Shown: positions 26,901-38,368 of the stretch, in pieces | Layout: each line of letters begins with the position of its first letter | How positions within the stretch are numbered: position 1 is the stretch's first letter | Assembly: GCA_002286715.1 (NCBI GenBank) | Contig: NSJX01000018.1 | Span: forward strand, 167,563 to 231,562 | Length of the DNA: 64,000 bases | Direction of reading: 5' to 3' | DNA from: Dentipellis sp. KUC8613 | Taxonomy: Eukaryota; Basidiomycota; Agaricomycetes; Russulales; Hericiaceae | The notes under the pieces: generated by a model | Told to the model about the DNA's origin: nothing | What the model saw: the letters and a program-made list of their open reading frames with translations, nothing else | Databases searched by the model: none | Program-made: the position numbers and the translations under genes

Positions 26901-28464
26901 GTAGGATGTACGCTGGACGAAGCCGAAGGCCTAGGCTGATCACAAAATGATTTGCGTAATGTGGAAGGCTTGGGCGCGACGGGTGGGCGCATCGAGCTAC
27001 CCGAACCGCTATCCCAGCGGTCGCCAACTGAGGACATCCTCTTGGCAGCATTAAGCCGACCGGACTCGGAGACGGACGGGCTCCCTGTCGCGGAAGCTTC
27101 AAGCTCGCTGCTCGCTTTGACCATCGATTGGACGAATCCTCTGCCTTTCAGCCTGCTGATACTTGGTGTAGGCTCTTTCTGTGGAGTGCCCAAACGTAGG
27201 AAAGCTGGGGATGGTGTCTGAGCTGCAGAGTTCTGAGATTTCTGTGATGGAGACTTGGGACCAGGCAGAATTTGACGAGCGAGGGATGGTGTGATCATGG
27301 GAGAGTGTTTGGAAGCAGGTAGTACCGATGATAGGGTAGATTGCCGAACGCCAAACGAATCTGAAGCCATTGAGTATTTAAGTGACGTAGATGCGTCCGA
27401 ATGGAAATTATTCTTTTCCAAAGGTGTCGGCGAAGCAGGAGAAGCAACGACTTCAGAGGGGTATCGAGGAGACATTTGCCTAGAGTGATCCGATCTCGAA
27501 AAACCTTGCAGTGGTGGTAGCACGTTTGTTCGAGCGATGTTCGCATCACCCGGGGTGCTGAAAGTACGGACACGTGGCACAGGCCCTTCGGGACTGACAA
27601 ATGTCGGCGAAGGCGGAACTTGTTGTCCAACATGCTCCTGGTAACGCCTGAGAGCAGCACCTGTGCTTATCCTTCGCTCCCTCTTGGGTTCGCTATTAAT
27701 ATGAGGATCAATCATGGGGGACATGGCATTGATTCTTGAACCGAGGTTTGATGTGAATGGTGGTCTGGCCTTCGGTGACTCGGTGCGATACATGACGCCG
27801 GTGGATGGTTTAGTAGACACTGCGGTAGTTTGTCCTTTAGCTACGATTCCAGGCATGGCGAGGCCACCTCGCCCGAAGACAGGATGAGGAGCTTTGATAT
27901 TGGCCAACGTCCGCTGCTCAAAATGCGCCGCGTCATAAGAGTCTTGCTGAGGAGCGTGCTTGTTGAGTCGAGGTCCAAAAGCATTACCGCCCATGAAGGC
28001 AGCGAGTGAGATGGGCATGGCCTGCGCTTGGGAATGTGCTGGCTGGCCTGACGGTTTGCGACTGTCATCGTCGCGAGAGGTACCGTCGAATGGTCGTCCC
28101 ACAATGTCGCGGTCGATGCGCTCTTGCGTCTCAGCCGCGTTGCTGTGGTCGTCTTCTGGTCTCGATGGAGGTCCAATCTCGTCCTTCGCTATCATTACCC
28201 CCGAGTCACCTTTACTATTGACTCGGGAGATATAGATCCACACTCACGTTGCTCAGAGCTACTAAACCGATTTGGAGTGCCACTCCTCCTTGCTCTTGCC
28301 AGCCTCGACGCCGCGATCTCCTGTTCCAGTCGTCGATGATCCTCCTCTTCATCAGCATCTACTTGACGCTGCAGCGCCTTGATCTTCTGTGTCCATTCCG
28401 CGAGCCCAGCCTCGGGCTTTGGTGGTATATTGGATGGAGACGATGTGCTTGGTTGGACTTGCAT
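23964..28464 (-). CDS. DUF4045-gelsolin repeat protein
   Basis: A large fungal protein of roughly 1,200-1,300 residues, probably binding actin through gelsolin-like repeats. The start at 28464 (MQVQPSTSSPSNIPP) leads into a charged coiled coil (AEWTQKIKALQRQVDADEEE). A DUF4045-type block follows, reading PISLAAFMGGNAFGPRLNKH and IKAPHPVFGRGGLAMPG. A long Ser/Pro-rich disordered middle (about 28.0-25.6 kb) comes next, with SHLTKGRAKKPRK across an intron. The last third has gelsolin-type segments, including IDPSMQIVTIDY, YVWEGRGSIQKEKEAALAY and YWKWRPV. It finishes in MNILSSREALEH joined to LQRATWPLSAFKDPNMLPLG and a stop at 23964, as in fungal relatives. The last junction uses a weak donor (gtctgc) but restores the family ending exactly. 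About nine introns; those around 24.3-25.5 kb are approximate. Confidence 0.85.
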
Positions 28465-28901
28465 GCTATGCAAGTCACCGTGCAGAGGAGTTAAGTGTAT
28501 GGGAATATTAGCGAAAGGTAAGCAATTTAGCCCTCGAGTCGGCCTTGAGCTGGGAGCATTACTGGCTCTACTGGGAACTCGGAGTGTTCAGTCACTACTG
28601 AAGCTCGCGAGTTACGCGTGCGTGGAGTGGCAAGGTATGCTTATTGTAGCCGAAATTCACACACGTCGCATATATGTATATGTGCACCGCTAACTCAAAT
28701 TCTTACCAGAGATAACATAGATAGGGACTACCACTTCAAGCTTCAACGTTTAATGAAGGTCTGTATTATATGTAGATGTCCTTCGAGATACGCCTGTATG
28801 TACTTATCACCTTCGCGATACTACGACCGTCCGAGCTGATAACAAGTCCATGTCTGTATCCCAACATAACGAGCACTACCTACGGGTCTCTCGACGACAG
28901 A
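28465..28901. other. Spacer upstream of the DUF4045-gelsolin gene
   Basis: This holds the promoter of the gelsolin gene and the 3' end of the next minus-strand gene. No coding segment was supported. Confidence 0.5.
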
Positions 28902-29849
28902 TCACTGAAGCACAGCGGCACCAGCAATGAACATAAGGAACGCGAGAGCAGGGTGCGCCGCTTCAGGGAGAGCGCCACTGGAGGAGTTCTTCGCCAAAGC
29001 GGTGCCGCTTGCAGTCTCAACGATATTGTTAGGTTGTTGACCGTCTAGTGCCAAAGCATGAGCCAAACGTCACGAGAGCCAAAAAAGGGCGCACCTGTGA
29101 AACTGGCACCGCACTGTCCTGAGACAGTCGAGTTCGCGCTGGAGGGAATGAGACCCGGCTGATCCTGGACGGCGATGTTATACGCCTCCTTGAGGCAGTT
29201 GGTACAAGTCGCATTCTGAGGAAGGTTTAATGCGGCAAGGCCACCAGAGAGGATCTTAGGGACAAGAGAGATGATGTTGTTGAGGCTGAGCGTGCCCGCA
29301 GCACTTTGGACATTGGACAAAGTCTGCGTGACGCAAAGCTGGCTCGCGTCATTGCTAGGACGATTTAGTACTGGAACTCGAATCAGATAGGATTAGCAAC
29401 AACTCACTCCTTCAAGCAGGCAATCTCGCGAACGGTGGGATAGAACTGCTGAACGGCAGAGACGATTGAAGAGGTATCGCTAATACCAAAGCTCGAGAGG
29501 TCGGATGCGCAACCTTGAGTGATGTTGGTGGCAAATGTGGCAAGAGTGTCATTGCTGCAAGCTGCCTGAGAGCAAGCCCCACTCAGCCAGCTGTTGATGG
29601 GGTTGACGAGGGATGAATCGCTGCCAGCCAGGCCGAGAGGAATTAGCCCAGCAGCATTGATACAATTCCCCTCCGAGGAAGCCGCTATACCAGCCAAGGC
29701 AGACTGGCAGCTGCTGGACAAACCAGAGCTAGAAGATGGACGGCATCAGCAAGATCGATGCAAATTGGGACGTGGAGGACTCACGACTGCGCAGAGACAG
29801 ACAGGGCACCGCCTGCGACTACCGCGAGGGTCAGGATGGAGGAGATCAT
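28902..29849 (-). CDS. Secreted, probably GPI-anchored cysteine-containing protein
   Basis: Spliced, this gives about 270 residues. The start at 29849 reads MISSILTLAVVAGGALSVSA, a standard signal peptide. The mature part is Ser/Ala-rich with spaced cysteines (CQSALAGIAASSEGNCI, WLSGACSQAACSNDTLATFA, CLKND, CVTQTL, NATCTNCLKEAYNI, GQCGASF). A hydrophobic tail (PALAFLMFIAGAAVLQ) follows a small-residue region, which is the pattern of a GPI-anchor signal. N-glycosylation sites (NDT, NIT, NAT, NST) are frequent. There are three introns. This type of two-half cysteine protein is common in Agaricomycetes as a wall or plasma-membrane protein of unknown function. The start, tail and junctions fit well, so the gene is likely real. 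Confidence 0.8.
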
Positions 29850-31543
29850 GTGTGCAAGTATGAGAGAGCGGTGAGCTGAAATATGGAGGAGGAGGTAGGG
29901 TCAAGGCCTGCTTGGGAAATCTGTGGGCAATGGAGAGAAACTTTATACGAGAGTTAGAGAATAGCCCACGGGACGAGGCAGTACTACCGAGACGCGGAAA
30001 GTCAAGCCCGCGACAACTGCCGTGTCTCGGCGCGTTACGTTATACCGCATCGCCTTCACTCTCAGTGGATTATTCCGTTGTCTCCACGCCGGTATCTCAT
30101 GATGCTTTCCATTTCGTTGACTTATTATCGTTATCGCCCCACGCTGGACATCGAAAGCGAATGTACTCTCACAGATGTCGGCCTTGGTCGGGCCAACGGG
30201 TACGTGCGTTTGTGGCAGGTGGATTTCGGTCTCATCTGCCCGACGTTCTGAACCATATATGTTCAGAAAGTAACAACCCGTGCCGTTCGCATCCGATGGC
30301 CACTCACCATGAGAAGCACGCGATGCGGAACGTGAACACGACGACATGCTGTTCACGCTTATTTGTACGGTCAGAGGCACCGGGCGGTGGGACTGTGGTC
30401 AAGTGGAGAAAGAACAAAGAGTTGTAGCTGAGACTAGTACTGAGATCGGTGCGCCTGCACTTGAGCGCTATTTACATAATTACAAACACATAGTTCCTGG
30501 ACCCGACTTAGGGTTCCAGGTCTTCAGAACAGCTTTTCTCTCCAAAATAGCCTTTTGTCCAAATGCGGATTTCGATAGCACCCTTTGACGTCACACATCG
30601 AACCCTCCACGTCTGAAAACCGTTCTTTCGCCATCGATGGCACGATGACACCTGACGTCACTGCTCATCACGTGCACGTCACGTCTGCTACCGCAAGAGT
30701 TCTTCTTCACAACCCAAGGAGACGCCAACAATCCTGACAGACCGGATCGCTTCTCATCAGGTTCGTATGAGATCGACCGACCCCTCGCAACATGCTAGGT
30801 GGACGCACCAAATAGAGAGCAAAAAGAAGAGCAGGAATAGCAGGACATGCTCCAATATCTAGAAGACATCTGCATCACCCAAGACATTGGAGGGAACACC
30901 GACACACTGCTGAGGCGAAACGCAAACAACCAAAGGGTGGGCCGTCAAGCAGTACATCTGCAAGTTTGTTGGACTCCGCAGCCTATACATGGCGTAAGTA
31001 GCATTACATATGTCTTCGGTCAAAAGAAACCTGACACACGGCATAAACGGCTGCAGACCACGCAGTGGGACATGTCCAGGCTCCCCGTCTTCGACGAAAA
31101 CAATGTCCGCATTCCATTCGCAACCATACACAATGTCGATTTCCATCGCAATGTACGCATCCGATTCAGCCTATGGAAGTCAGCTATGGAAACAACGTCG
31201 GTTATGCGCGAGCGAGAGTGTACTCCCTACATGTTCTCCCTGAGACAAAACTTTAATTGTCATTACCATCCATTGTAACTGCACCATAGTAACATTTACA
31301 AGTCAATAACATGGTTGTAACGTCGCGGCCTTCCGTCGCAGTTTCCATCCACGGGAGGGTCCAGGGTATTGCCCGAAGGGCCGTGTATAAACCACCGCAA
31401 CACCCTTCAGGAAAGCCGATCGCCAGAGGGATTGACGTTGAACAATACGAACAAACAGTCGACGACGTCGTGCTCAAGCTCGCGCGCTCAAGCGCCAAGC
31501 TTCAGAACTGCCTCAGAGTGCCGCTTCCACCGTCCGCTTCGCC
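29850..31543. other. 1.7 kb spacer with regulatory motifs
   Basis: No gene could be supported. Frames on both strands from 30847 to 31278 look weakly protein-like but have no domain and no consistent splicing. The interval carries a cluster of bZIP/bHLH-type sites near 30.6 kb, listed separately, and presumably the promoters of the two flanking divergent genes. Confidence 0.4.
30586..30674. promoter_or_regulatory. CRE/G-box cluster
   Basis: Two perfect TGACGTCA palindromes (30586-30593 and 30653-30660) are followed closely by CACGTG at 30669-30674. TGACGTCA is the classical ATF/CREB bZIP site and CACGTG a bHLH (Cbf1/Pho4-like) site. Which flanking gene is controlled is not clear. Confidence 0.5.
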
Positions 31544-33240
31544 ATGGACTGCGTTGATTTTGTTGTGGACATCGCCACGAGTCTCACAGAGCAACAGGTG
31601 CGCTGCTTGCTCAGCGACTTGGGTACAATGTAGGTTCCCATGCCACATTTTGCCTGCATATACTCACCCTACTCCAGCGCCCGCATATACCTGTGGAGAA
31701 CAGACAAGGACAGCCGTCATCATTTTTTCGTGCAATTCAACGATCCAAAGAGTGTCGCACGAGCGTGTGCTCTCTCCTCATCCCACCTTGCTGTTCATTC
31801 CCTTGCCGTAGAATCAGACATGGCTGGCCGCTTTCGTTCCATTGTCAAGGCCACTTGCGAGGTACTCCCTGCACCTGAGGATCCGCAGCATACATCCATC
31901 TTAAATTCTTCTATCATTCCTCTTGAAACTGTGCCTTCTGGTAGCAGCAAGCGGAAGAAAACCCGTCGCGCCGGTGTCCGCTCAAAGCTGAGACAGGCTA
32001 TGAACACCGACCTCGACCTTGATAAAGCTAGTCTTCCACTAGGACGACCGGCCCTGGATCCTATTTTGAAGTTCTGCAATGGTTCAAGCCTAGCCTTGCC
32101 TGTAAACCCGGCTGACCTGGTTTTGACTAGTCGTCTCCGGTTTTCCGATGACAAGGAAAACTATCCACGGCAATCAATGCACATTGCTTCTTCTCCGCCT
32201 CCAGTCCTAGCTGTCCCTATTCGCCGACCTTCCGCCCCGTTGATGATGCCTGGAGGGCTAGCGAGTTGCAACGAATCTACAAAACTTTCTGGTTTGCCGA
32301 ATTTGCAGAGTACTCTTGTCCTTTCTCTATGCGGCGAATCTATCGGCTACGACCTGGATACCCTCGACGATGACACCGAAGCCATAATCAATTTATTGAC
32401 GATCACTAACAGCGATCGCGAGAAGTGGATGACCGTCGGAGCTTCCTATCGGCGCAAGGGCAAGTTTGCTGCTGCCGCTGCTGTAGTTTCTGCAATGATC
32501 AACGGTATTATATCACCAACAGACATCTTCGCCTGTCCCTGTATATTGACCAAATCTTGAATACAGTCATGAGAAGTCATGGCATGGCAGACGAAGACAT
32601 GAGCCCTGCTTTCCTGATGCTTGCAAGCTGCGAAACAGAATTAGGAAGGCAATCACGCTCGCGGGGCGGGGAGGAAACCACAAAGTCAATGAAGCATCTC
32701 GAAGAAGCACGTCTCTGTCTGCAGAAGGTATATGGCAGTGGATCAACGCCCGAGGCGGCTGTGCTCGGTCCTTCACCGGGGAAGGGAGGAGCTAGGAACA
32801 GGCCTTTTCCGGGGGGCGGCTTACAGCTAGCCGACGAGAGGATTTTGCGTGATGCCCAGCAGACATCGGAGCTCTTGACCCTTCGCGCGGACAAGCGTCG
32901 ATTGGAAGATCAATACTTCCACGAACGTGTACAGCGTCGGAAGCTCGAGGCGTCTATGAAGGATTTGGAGAAAGAAGTGTTTAAATCACGGCAACTGGAG
33001 AATTCGGCGCTAGAGCAGGTAAGAGCAGAGGTGCAAGCGCGAAGAGGAGTGGAACAGCGGGCACAGAAAGAACGGGACACGAGGCTGAGGCTTGAGACGG
33101 AGTGGGATCGAGCGCGTCAGAAAGAGGAGAAAAGGCAGTTAGGTGTTCAAGCAATATTCAAGGAGCTGGCAGATATCTTTCAGAGGGCAGCAAACGGAGA
33201 TGCCGCTTCGGTATCAAGCTTGCTGCCTCGAAGAGCGTGA
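31544..33240 (+). CDS. Uncharacterised protein with C-terminal coiled coil
   Basis: Three exons encode about 550 residues. The start at 31544 gives MDCVDFVVDIATSLTEQQ, and the first junction makes LGTIARIYLWRTDKDSRHHF. This front part, with FFVQFNDPKSVARACALS, has the strand-helix rhythm of an RNA-recognition-like fold, but I see no clear RNP motifs. A Ser/Pro-rich middle carries KRKKTRRAGVRSK, a possible nuclear signal. Then comes a helical part (WMTVGASYRRKGKFAAAAAV, with the second intron just after SAMIN). The end is a long Arg/Glu-rich coiled coil (about residues 420-530, for example QKERDTRLRLETEWDRARQK). I do not recognise the family; it looks basidiomycete-specific. Both junctions keep the frame, so the gene is probably real. 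A nuclear role is only suggested by the basic patch. Confidence 0.75.
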
Positions 33241-33627
33241 TCCTATGGACCCTGATTTTCTAAATACGCATTGTTAGTTGAACAATGGGGCATTAATTGG
33301 TAGATGCAACTGGTCATAGTGGGCGGGCCTCGGATATATACAAAACGTCGTCTCAAGGGATCAATTAAATGTATGTCTGAATCATACGAATATTGGGACG
33401 TAGCTATCGACGCTACAGATCTAGAGAATCCTGGAATGGAAGCTACTGTACAGCTGGCGGGAGATGCCGTGGCGGGACAAACCTTGTTGTCGTGGGTGGC
33501 GTCAATACGCACAAACATTGTCGGAAAGGTGAGATTTGGTATTGGCTTGCTCGCCGTTGACAACCGCCTCAAGTTTTCACTCCCTCCTTAGGTCCCTCGC
33601 GGCTTCCCAGTCCCTCAAGAAATCAAA
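33241..33627. other. Spacer and promoter of RPS5
   Basis: A 95-codon plus-strand open frame (33304-33591) has no recognisable content. The region next to the RPS5 start likely holds its leader and promoter; a pyrimidine-rich stretch (33572-33610) fits a ribosomal-protein promoter. Confidence 0.4.
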
Positions 33628-34530
<903 letters not shown>

Positions 34531-36267
34531 ATGTGTATGCACTTATGCCAGAGGAGGGATGCTATGGTTCTATGGCGATGGGCAGCTTGGGTCCTCTCAG
34601 TCTTACATCCGATGCTTCTCCCAACATGATAGCCCATGTCTTCATGTCTCGTTATGACAATCTTTCAAAACCTCATGACTAGTGTTTAACGCGAGTATAC
34701 AAAGGTTGTTGGCAACATCGTGCAGCCCTCAATGACGTGGCTGTCAACGATATGGAAAGCTTACTACATCTTGACTATCGCACATATCTATCGCTCCGCC
34801 CCCGAAGAGATCGGCACTGAGTCTGACATATGCAGTGGCGGCAGTGGCGGTCATGAATGGAGACCACTACAGTGCTTTGAGTCTGCAGTGCCCCAGTTGC
34901 CTGCCGCCCCTCCTTTCTCTCTTCACCGTGCGCACCCACAAATGCATAAAATCCGGCACCTTTCGACGTATCAGTGTATATACGCGTGCGCACGCGCTGA
35001 CGACACATCGCCATGCAAGTGGATGAGCAGGTGGGCGTGTGGGCGGGATGGGCGGATGGACCAGCGGGAAGGGAGAGTGATGAAAGCGAGGGCGAGAGCA
35101 GGGCGGGAGCCCGAGGGCACGAGACGGCAGAGGGGCGCGAGAGACAGAGGGACGCGACACAGCATGCCGAGGGGCTCGACATGGTGGGCAGAGGGCGAGC
35201 TCAGCAGGGCAAGCGTGGACTGTGCGGGTGTGGGCGGACCTCCGAAACCACGCTCTGTACATGCAGGACCAACAATATTGAGAGTAATGGCTTGCGAGTT
35301 TTGATCCGACTGAGAATGGCCCCAATGGGACGGTTCATGGCCCGGCCGAGACTGAAACATGCTATTCGCGTCGAAACATCCTTCTTGTACAAAATACAGC
35401 TGAGACGAGATGCTACAGCCAGAGGCGTACGCGAATAAACAAGAATGGGACAGGCGTGGATCGGCGCGGGGCCCGATTGTGATATATAGATAAATAGGTA
35501 AGAAGTACATCTGGCAGATCTGGACGAGATAGGACAGCAAAGCGACGAGGGAAAGCGGGATGAGGACGGGTGGGTGAAACACGACCGGTATACCAAATTG
35601 AACAGCTAAGCGCCAAGGACTGAAACAAAACTGTGCATGCATGTCGTGGGTGACGATGAATGGTGTGCGGATGGAGAGGATTGAGGGTGCGAGTGTTGGT
35701 GGGATGAATGCAGAGCCAGGTATATTACAGTGATGAGTTAGGGTATGAGAATATGGGCAAGAAAGGAATGAGATGAAAATCGCCAGATGAAAGGATACGC
35801 GCAGCCCAAGATTCAGATACAGGTGGGGGGTTGGAAGGGATTCCAAGTGATATAATGTGAAGACATGCGAGGAGAACGGTCCAGGGGAAGCGCTGCGGAG
35901 GGACGCGATAGTGTTGACGGAATGTAACCAAGATGTGTCAATCAGGGTAGGGACACATGCCGGTTGTAGGATGGCCAATATAGACATTGCCGAACCGTCC
36001 GCCAGCTGGTGTGAATATCCTTTGATGGGTACCAGTTGGAGAAGATGGAAGTGTTTCGCAGTGAGCACAACAGTGCGAGCGACGGTGGTAGGGCATATGA
36101 TCCTCCGCTCTATGAGTGTTCGGGAATTCGAGAGGGTCCAGTCCGCCGTATTTCGGAGCGCACCCCTTGAGACGTCCATAATCTTCCAAGAATCCGACGT
36201 GAACCGCATCCATACCAAAACAAAGATTAAAAAAACAATGAAGACGGGCGAAACAGCGTGCAGAATA
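34531..36267. other. 1.7 kb spacer, pyrimidine-rich on the minus strand
   Basis: No conserved gene was found between convergent RPS5 and the minus-strand gene ending at 36268. The minus strand is rich in C and T and so has a long frame without stops (34971-36377), discussed under findings. It may be a long 3' untranslated region or a noncoding RNA. Confidence 0.4.
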
Positions 36268-38003
36268 TCATCGCCTTGACTGCAGACGTGGCGGAACAGA
36301 TGCTGGCGGGGCTGGTGTCGATGTTTCGGGTTTACGAACAATGCCTTCGTAACCCAGGTAGCCGATGTCTTTTCCAAATTCCTTGATCATGGCCTTTCCC
36401 ATAAGGCATACCCAGCCGAGGCCCTCGCCTGTCTCTGGCGCACCTGGCCAGAATAATTCACCTTCTTCGTCTTCCATGTCGGGTTCAAATTCATCACTTT
36501 GACTAAGTGATGAATGTACGATCCGTGCAAATGTCACAGGAAAATGTACAGCCAAAGTGCGCAGGGTGAGGTGTTGCTGTGACTGTCGCATGCTTAATGT
36601 CGCCTTGGTAACGCCGTGGCTGAGAGTCTGCAATGAATGCGCGAAGGCGGCCGTGATGGGAAGGTTGATACTGGACGCGATTGGGGGCGGAGGTGTATGA
36701 AGCTCGAAGCGAACTTTGGAACGCATTGTCGGGGTCGGCGGGCGTTGAGTTGATGCTGATGCAGCGGCAGAGGCGCAGACAGTCGCTGCATTGATGGTGG
36801 TCGTGGGCGTCCCGGTCCCACGGCCCGTTGGCGTCGAGTTGGCGCTGTTCGCGGGGGCGATGCTGGCAGGAGAAGGTAGCATCGGCGGGGTAGCTTGTGC
36901 GCCGCCGAATGCAGGCGTGCCGTTCGAAGATCCTGGGGACGCATCGTTTGCTGCAGCACTTTCGACCAGGACACGAGCTTTCTGCATTATCTCCTCCATC
37001 TGAGGCTCGACGGTCTGTCTTGCACAGTATACGAACATACGTGAGTGAATGAAAGCCTCGATCATATAGCTATCAAAAGACGGCACGATGAGCCTGGAAA
37101 GAATATTGCAGAGTGCTTGTTCGTCGAGACTTACATGAGCCCGAGTAAAGCCTTCTCTCGCTCGCCAGCACTGCTTTCGGCAGCCCATTTCATTTTAGTC
37201 CAGTTCAGATACGCCTGGGTGCTTGGCCAAGCAGAGAGACAGGCTCCCAAGCGAAAGTCCTTGGACCAGATGGCGTACGTGAAACAGATGAGAGCGTCGA
37301 GAAGCTCAAGACGGGCCATGAGTGCGCCATGCTTGTGATATGGGGAACTGACGGGTGGCGGGTGAATCAAGGGTTTGTACTCCTTGTGAGATGGAGAATA
37401 CGTGGACCAGAAGCGGGTATCACCCGAATACTTGAGCATGCGACCGTAATTATGGTAGCGATCGTGGATCGCCTCGAAGACAGGGTCACTCTTGGAGAGA
37501 TTCTTTCGTGGACGCTGAATTGGAAGTGACGGCGTGGCGGGAAGGAGAGCATGAGGCTTGGAGGGAGTGGGATCATCGCGCAGCTCTCCCTCTTCGCACG
37601 GATCCGAACGCGGAGCTGAGTTGGAGTTGACGGATTGCGATGGTGGATTGCGATAGGACCGGTCAAGTGCTTCGGAGGTACGAGGACGCTTGATGTGGTC
37701 GTTGGCTGGGTCCGAGTCTGGCTTGCGCTTGGAGCCGGGGGCGGGGGAGGACGATCGCGAAGAGGGGGGCGATGGGGGGAGATTGGGGGGCAGGAGGTCG
37801 GACAAGGAGCCAAGCAGCTGAAGAAGGTGTGAGTAGTGACGAGGGGAAAAGACGGGGTAAAAGACCTCAAGATTCTTGCGGAGCTGCTGCCGCGAAAGCT
37901 TGCTGTGAAGAGAGGGTTGTGAGAGAAGAGCGAGAGGGGGTGAGAGGGGGACGTACCGCTTGGGATGCATGGGGGACGGAGGAAAGGGAGAAGGGGGGGA
38001 CAT
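36268..38003 (-). CDS. Uncharacterised protein with disordered N-terminal part
   Basis: About 545 residues are encoded in three main exons. The start at 38003 gives MSPPSPFPPSPMHPKR, then an intron, then KLSRQQLRKNLEVFYPVFSP, a helical segment. A Pro/Ser-rich region with a basic cluster (SKRKPDSDP, HIKRPRTSE) suggests a nuclear protein. The core reads KSDPVFEAIHDRYHNYGRML, FWSTYSPSHKEYKPL, LELLDALICFTYAIW and, after an intron, LIVPSFDSYMIEAFIHSR. A second low-complexity Thr/Ala/Pro block follows. The C-terminal half has SSINLPITAAFAHSLQTLSH and ends in GYLGYEGIVRKPETSTPAPP. I do not know the family. Introns restore frame cleanly and the helical blocks are well formed, so it is a real gene. 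Confidence 0.75.
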
Positions 38004-38368
38004 GTGGATGGAGGAAGGTCGGAGAGAGGGACAATGAGAGGGAGTGGACGAGGCACAGTGACAATGGTCAAGCCACCCGGCCCCGGCGCTTCTCCGGCGA
38101 GTCCGACGATTCCCCTCCCCGAGTTCTGCCTCCCATTATTCAGCTACTCCGTGACAACCGTCTGCATTATATTCTCCTCCTAGTATACTATACACCCCTC
38201 CTGTCTACGCTTCCAATCTCTGCTCTACTTCATAATGTCGCTTGCTAATATAAATGTAGAAAAATGCTATCTATCTAATGTGCTCGTGTTCGAGTATGCA
38301 GTGTACACAATCAAAGCAGAAACGTCCGTCGCATGCACAGCTCTTCCCTTCTACCTCCGCATCTCCCG
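38004..38368. other. Short spacer
   Basis: The interval separates two minus-strand genes. It holds the promoter of the uncharacterised gene ending at 36268 and the 3' end of the TRP-like gene. Nothing else was seen. Confidence 0.5.

Noticed and set aside
29912..30427. Plus-strand frame of 171 codons upstream of the GPI-anchored gene
   Set aside because: Lies in a promoter region, no conserved motif, no splicing support.
30847..31278. Frames on both strands upstream of the coiled-coil gene
   Set aside because: Weakly protein-like but no domain and inconsistent splicing. Held as unresolved rather than called.
34720..35304. Plus-strand frame of 194 codons
   Set aside because: No domain, no conserved composition; opposite the C/T-rich minus strand.
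34971..36377. 468-codon minus-strand open frame as a protein gene
   Set aside because: It contains no conserved block, starts within the neighbouring gene in another frame, and its composition matches C/T-rich DNA. It is kept only as a finding.
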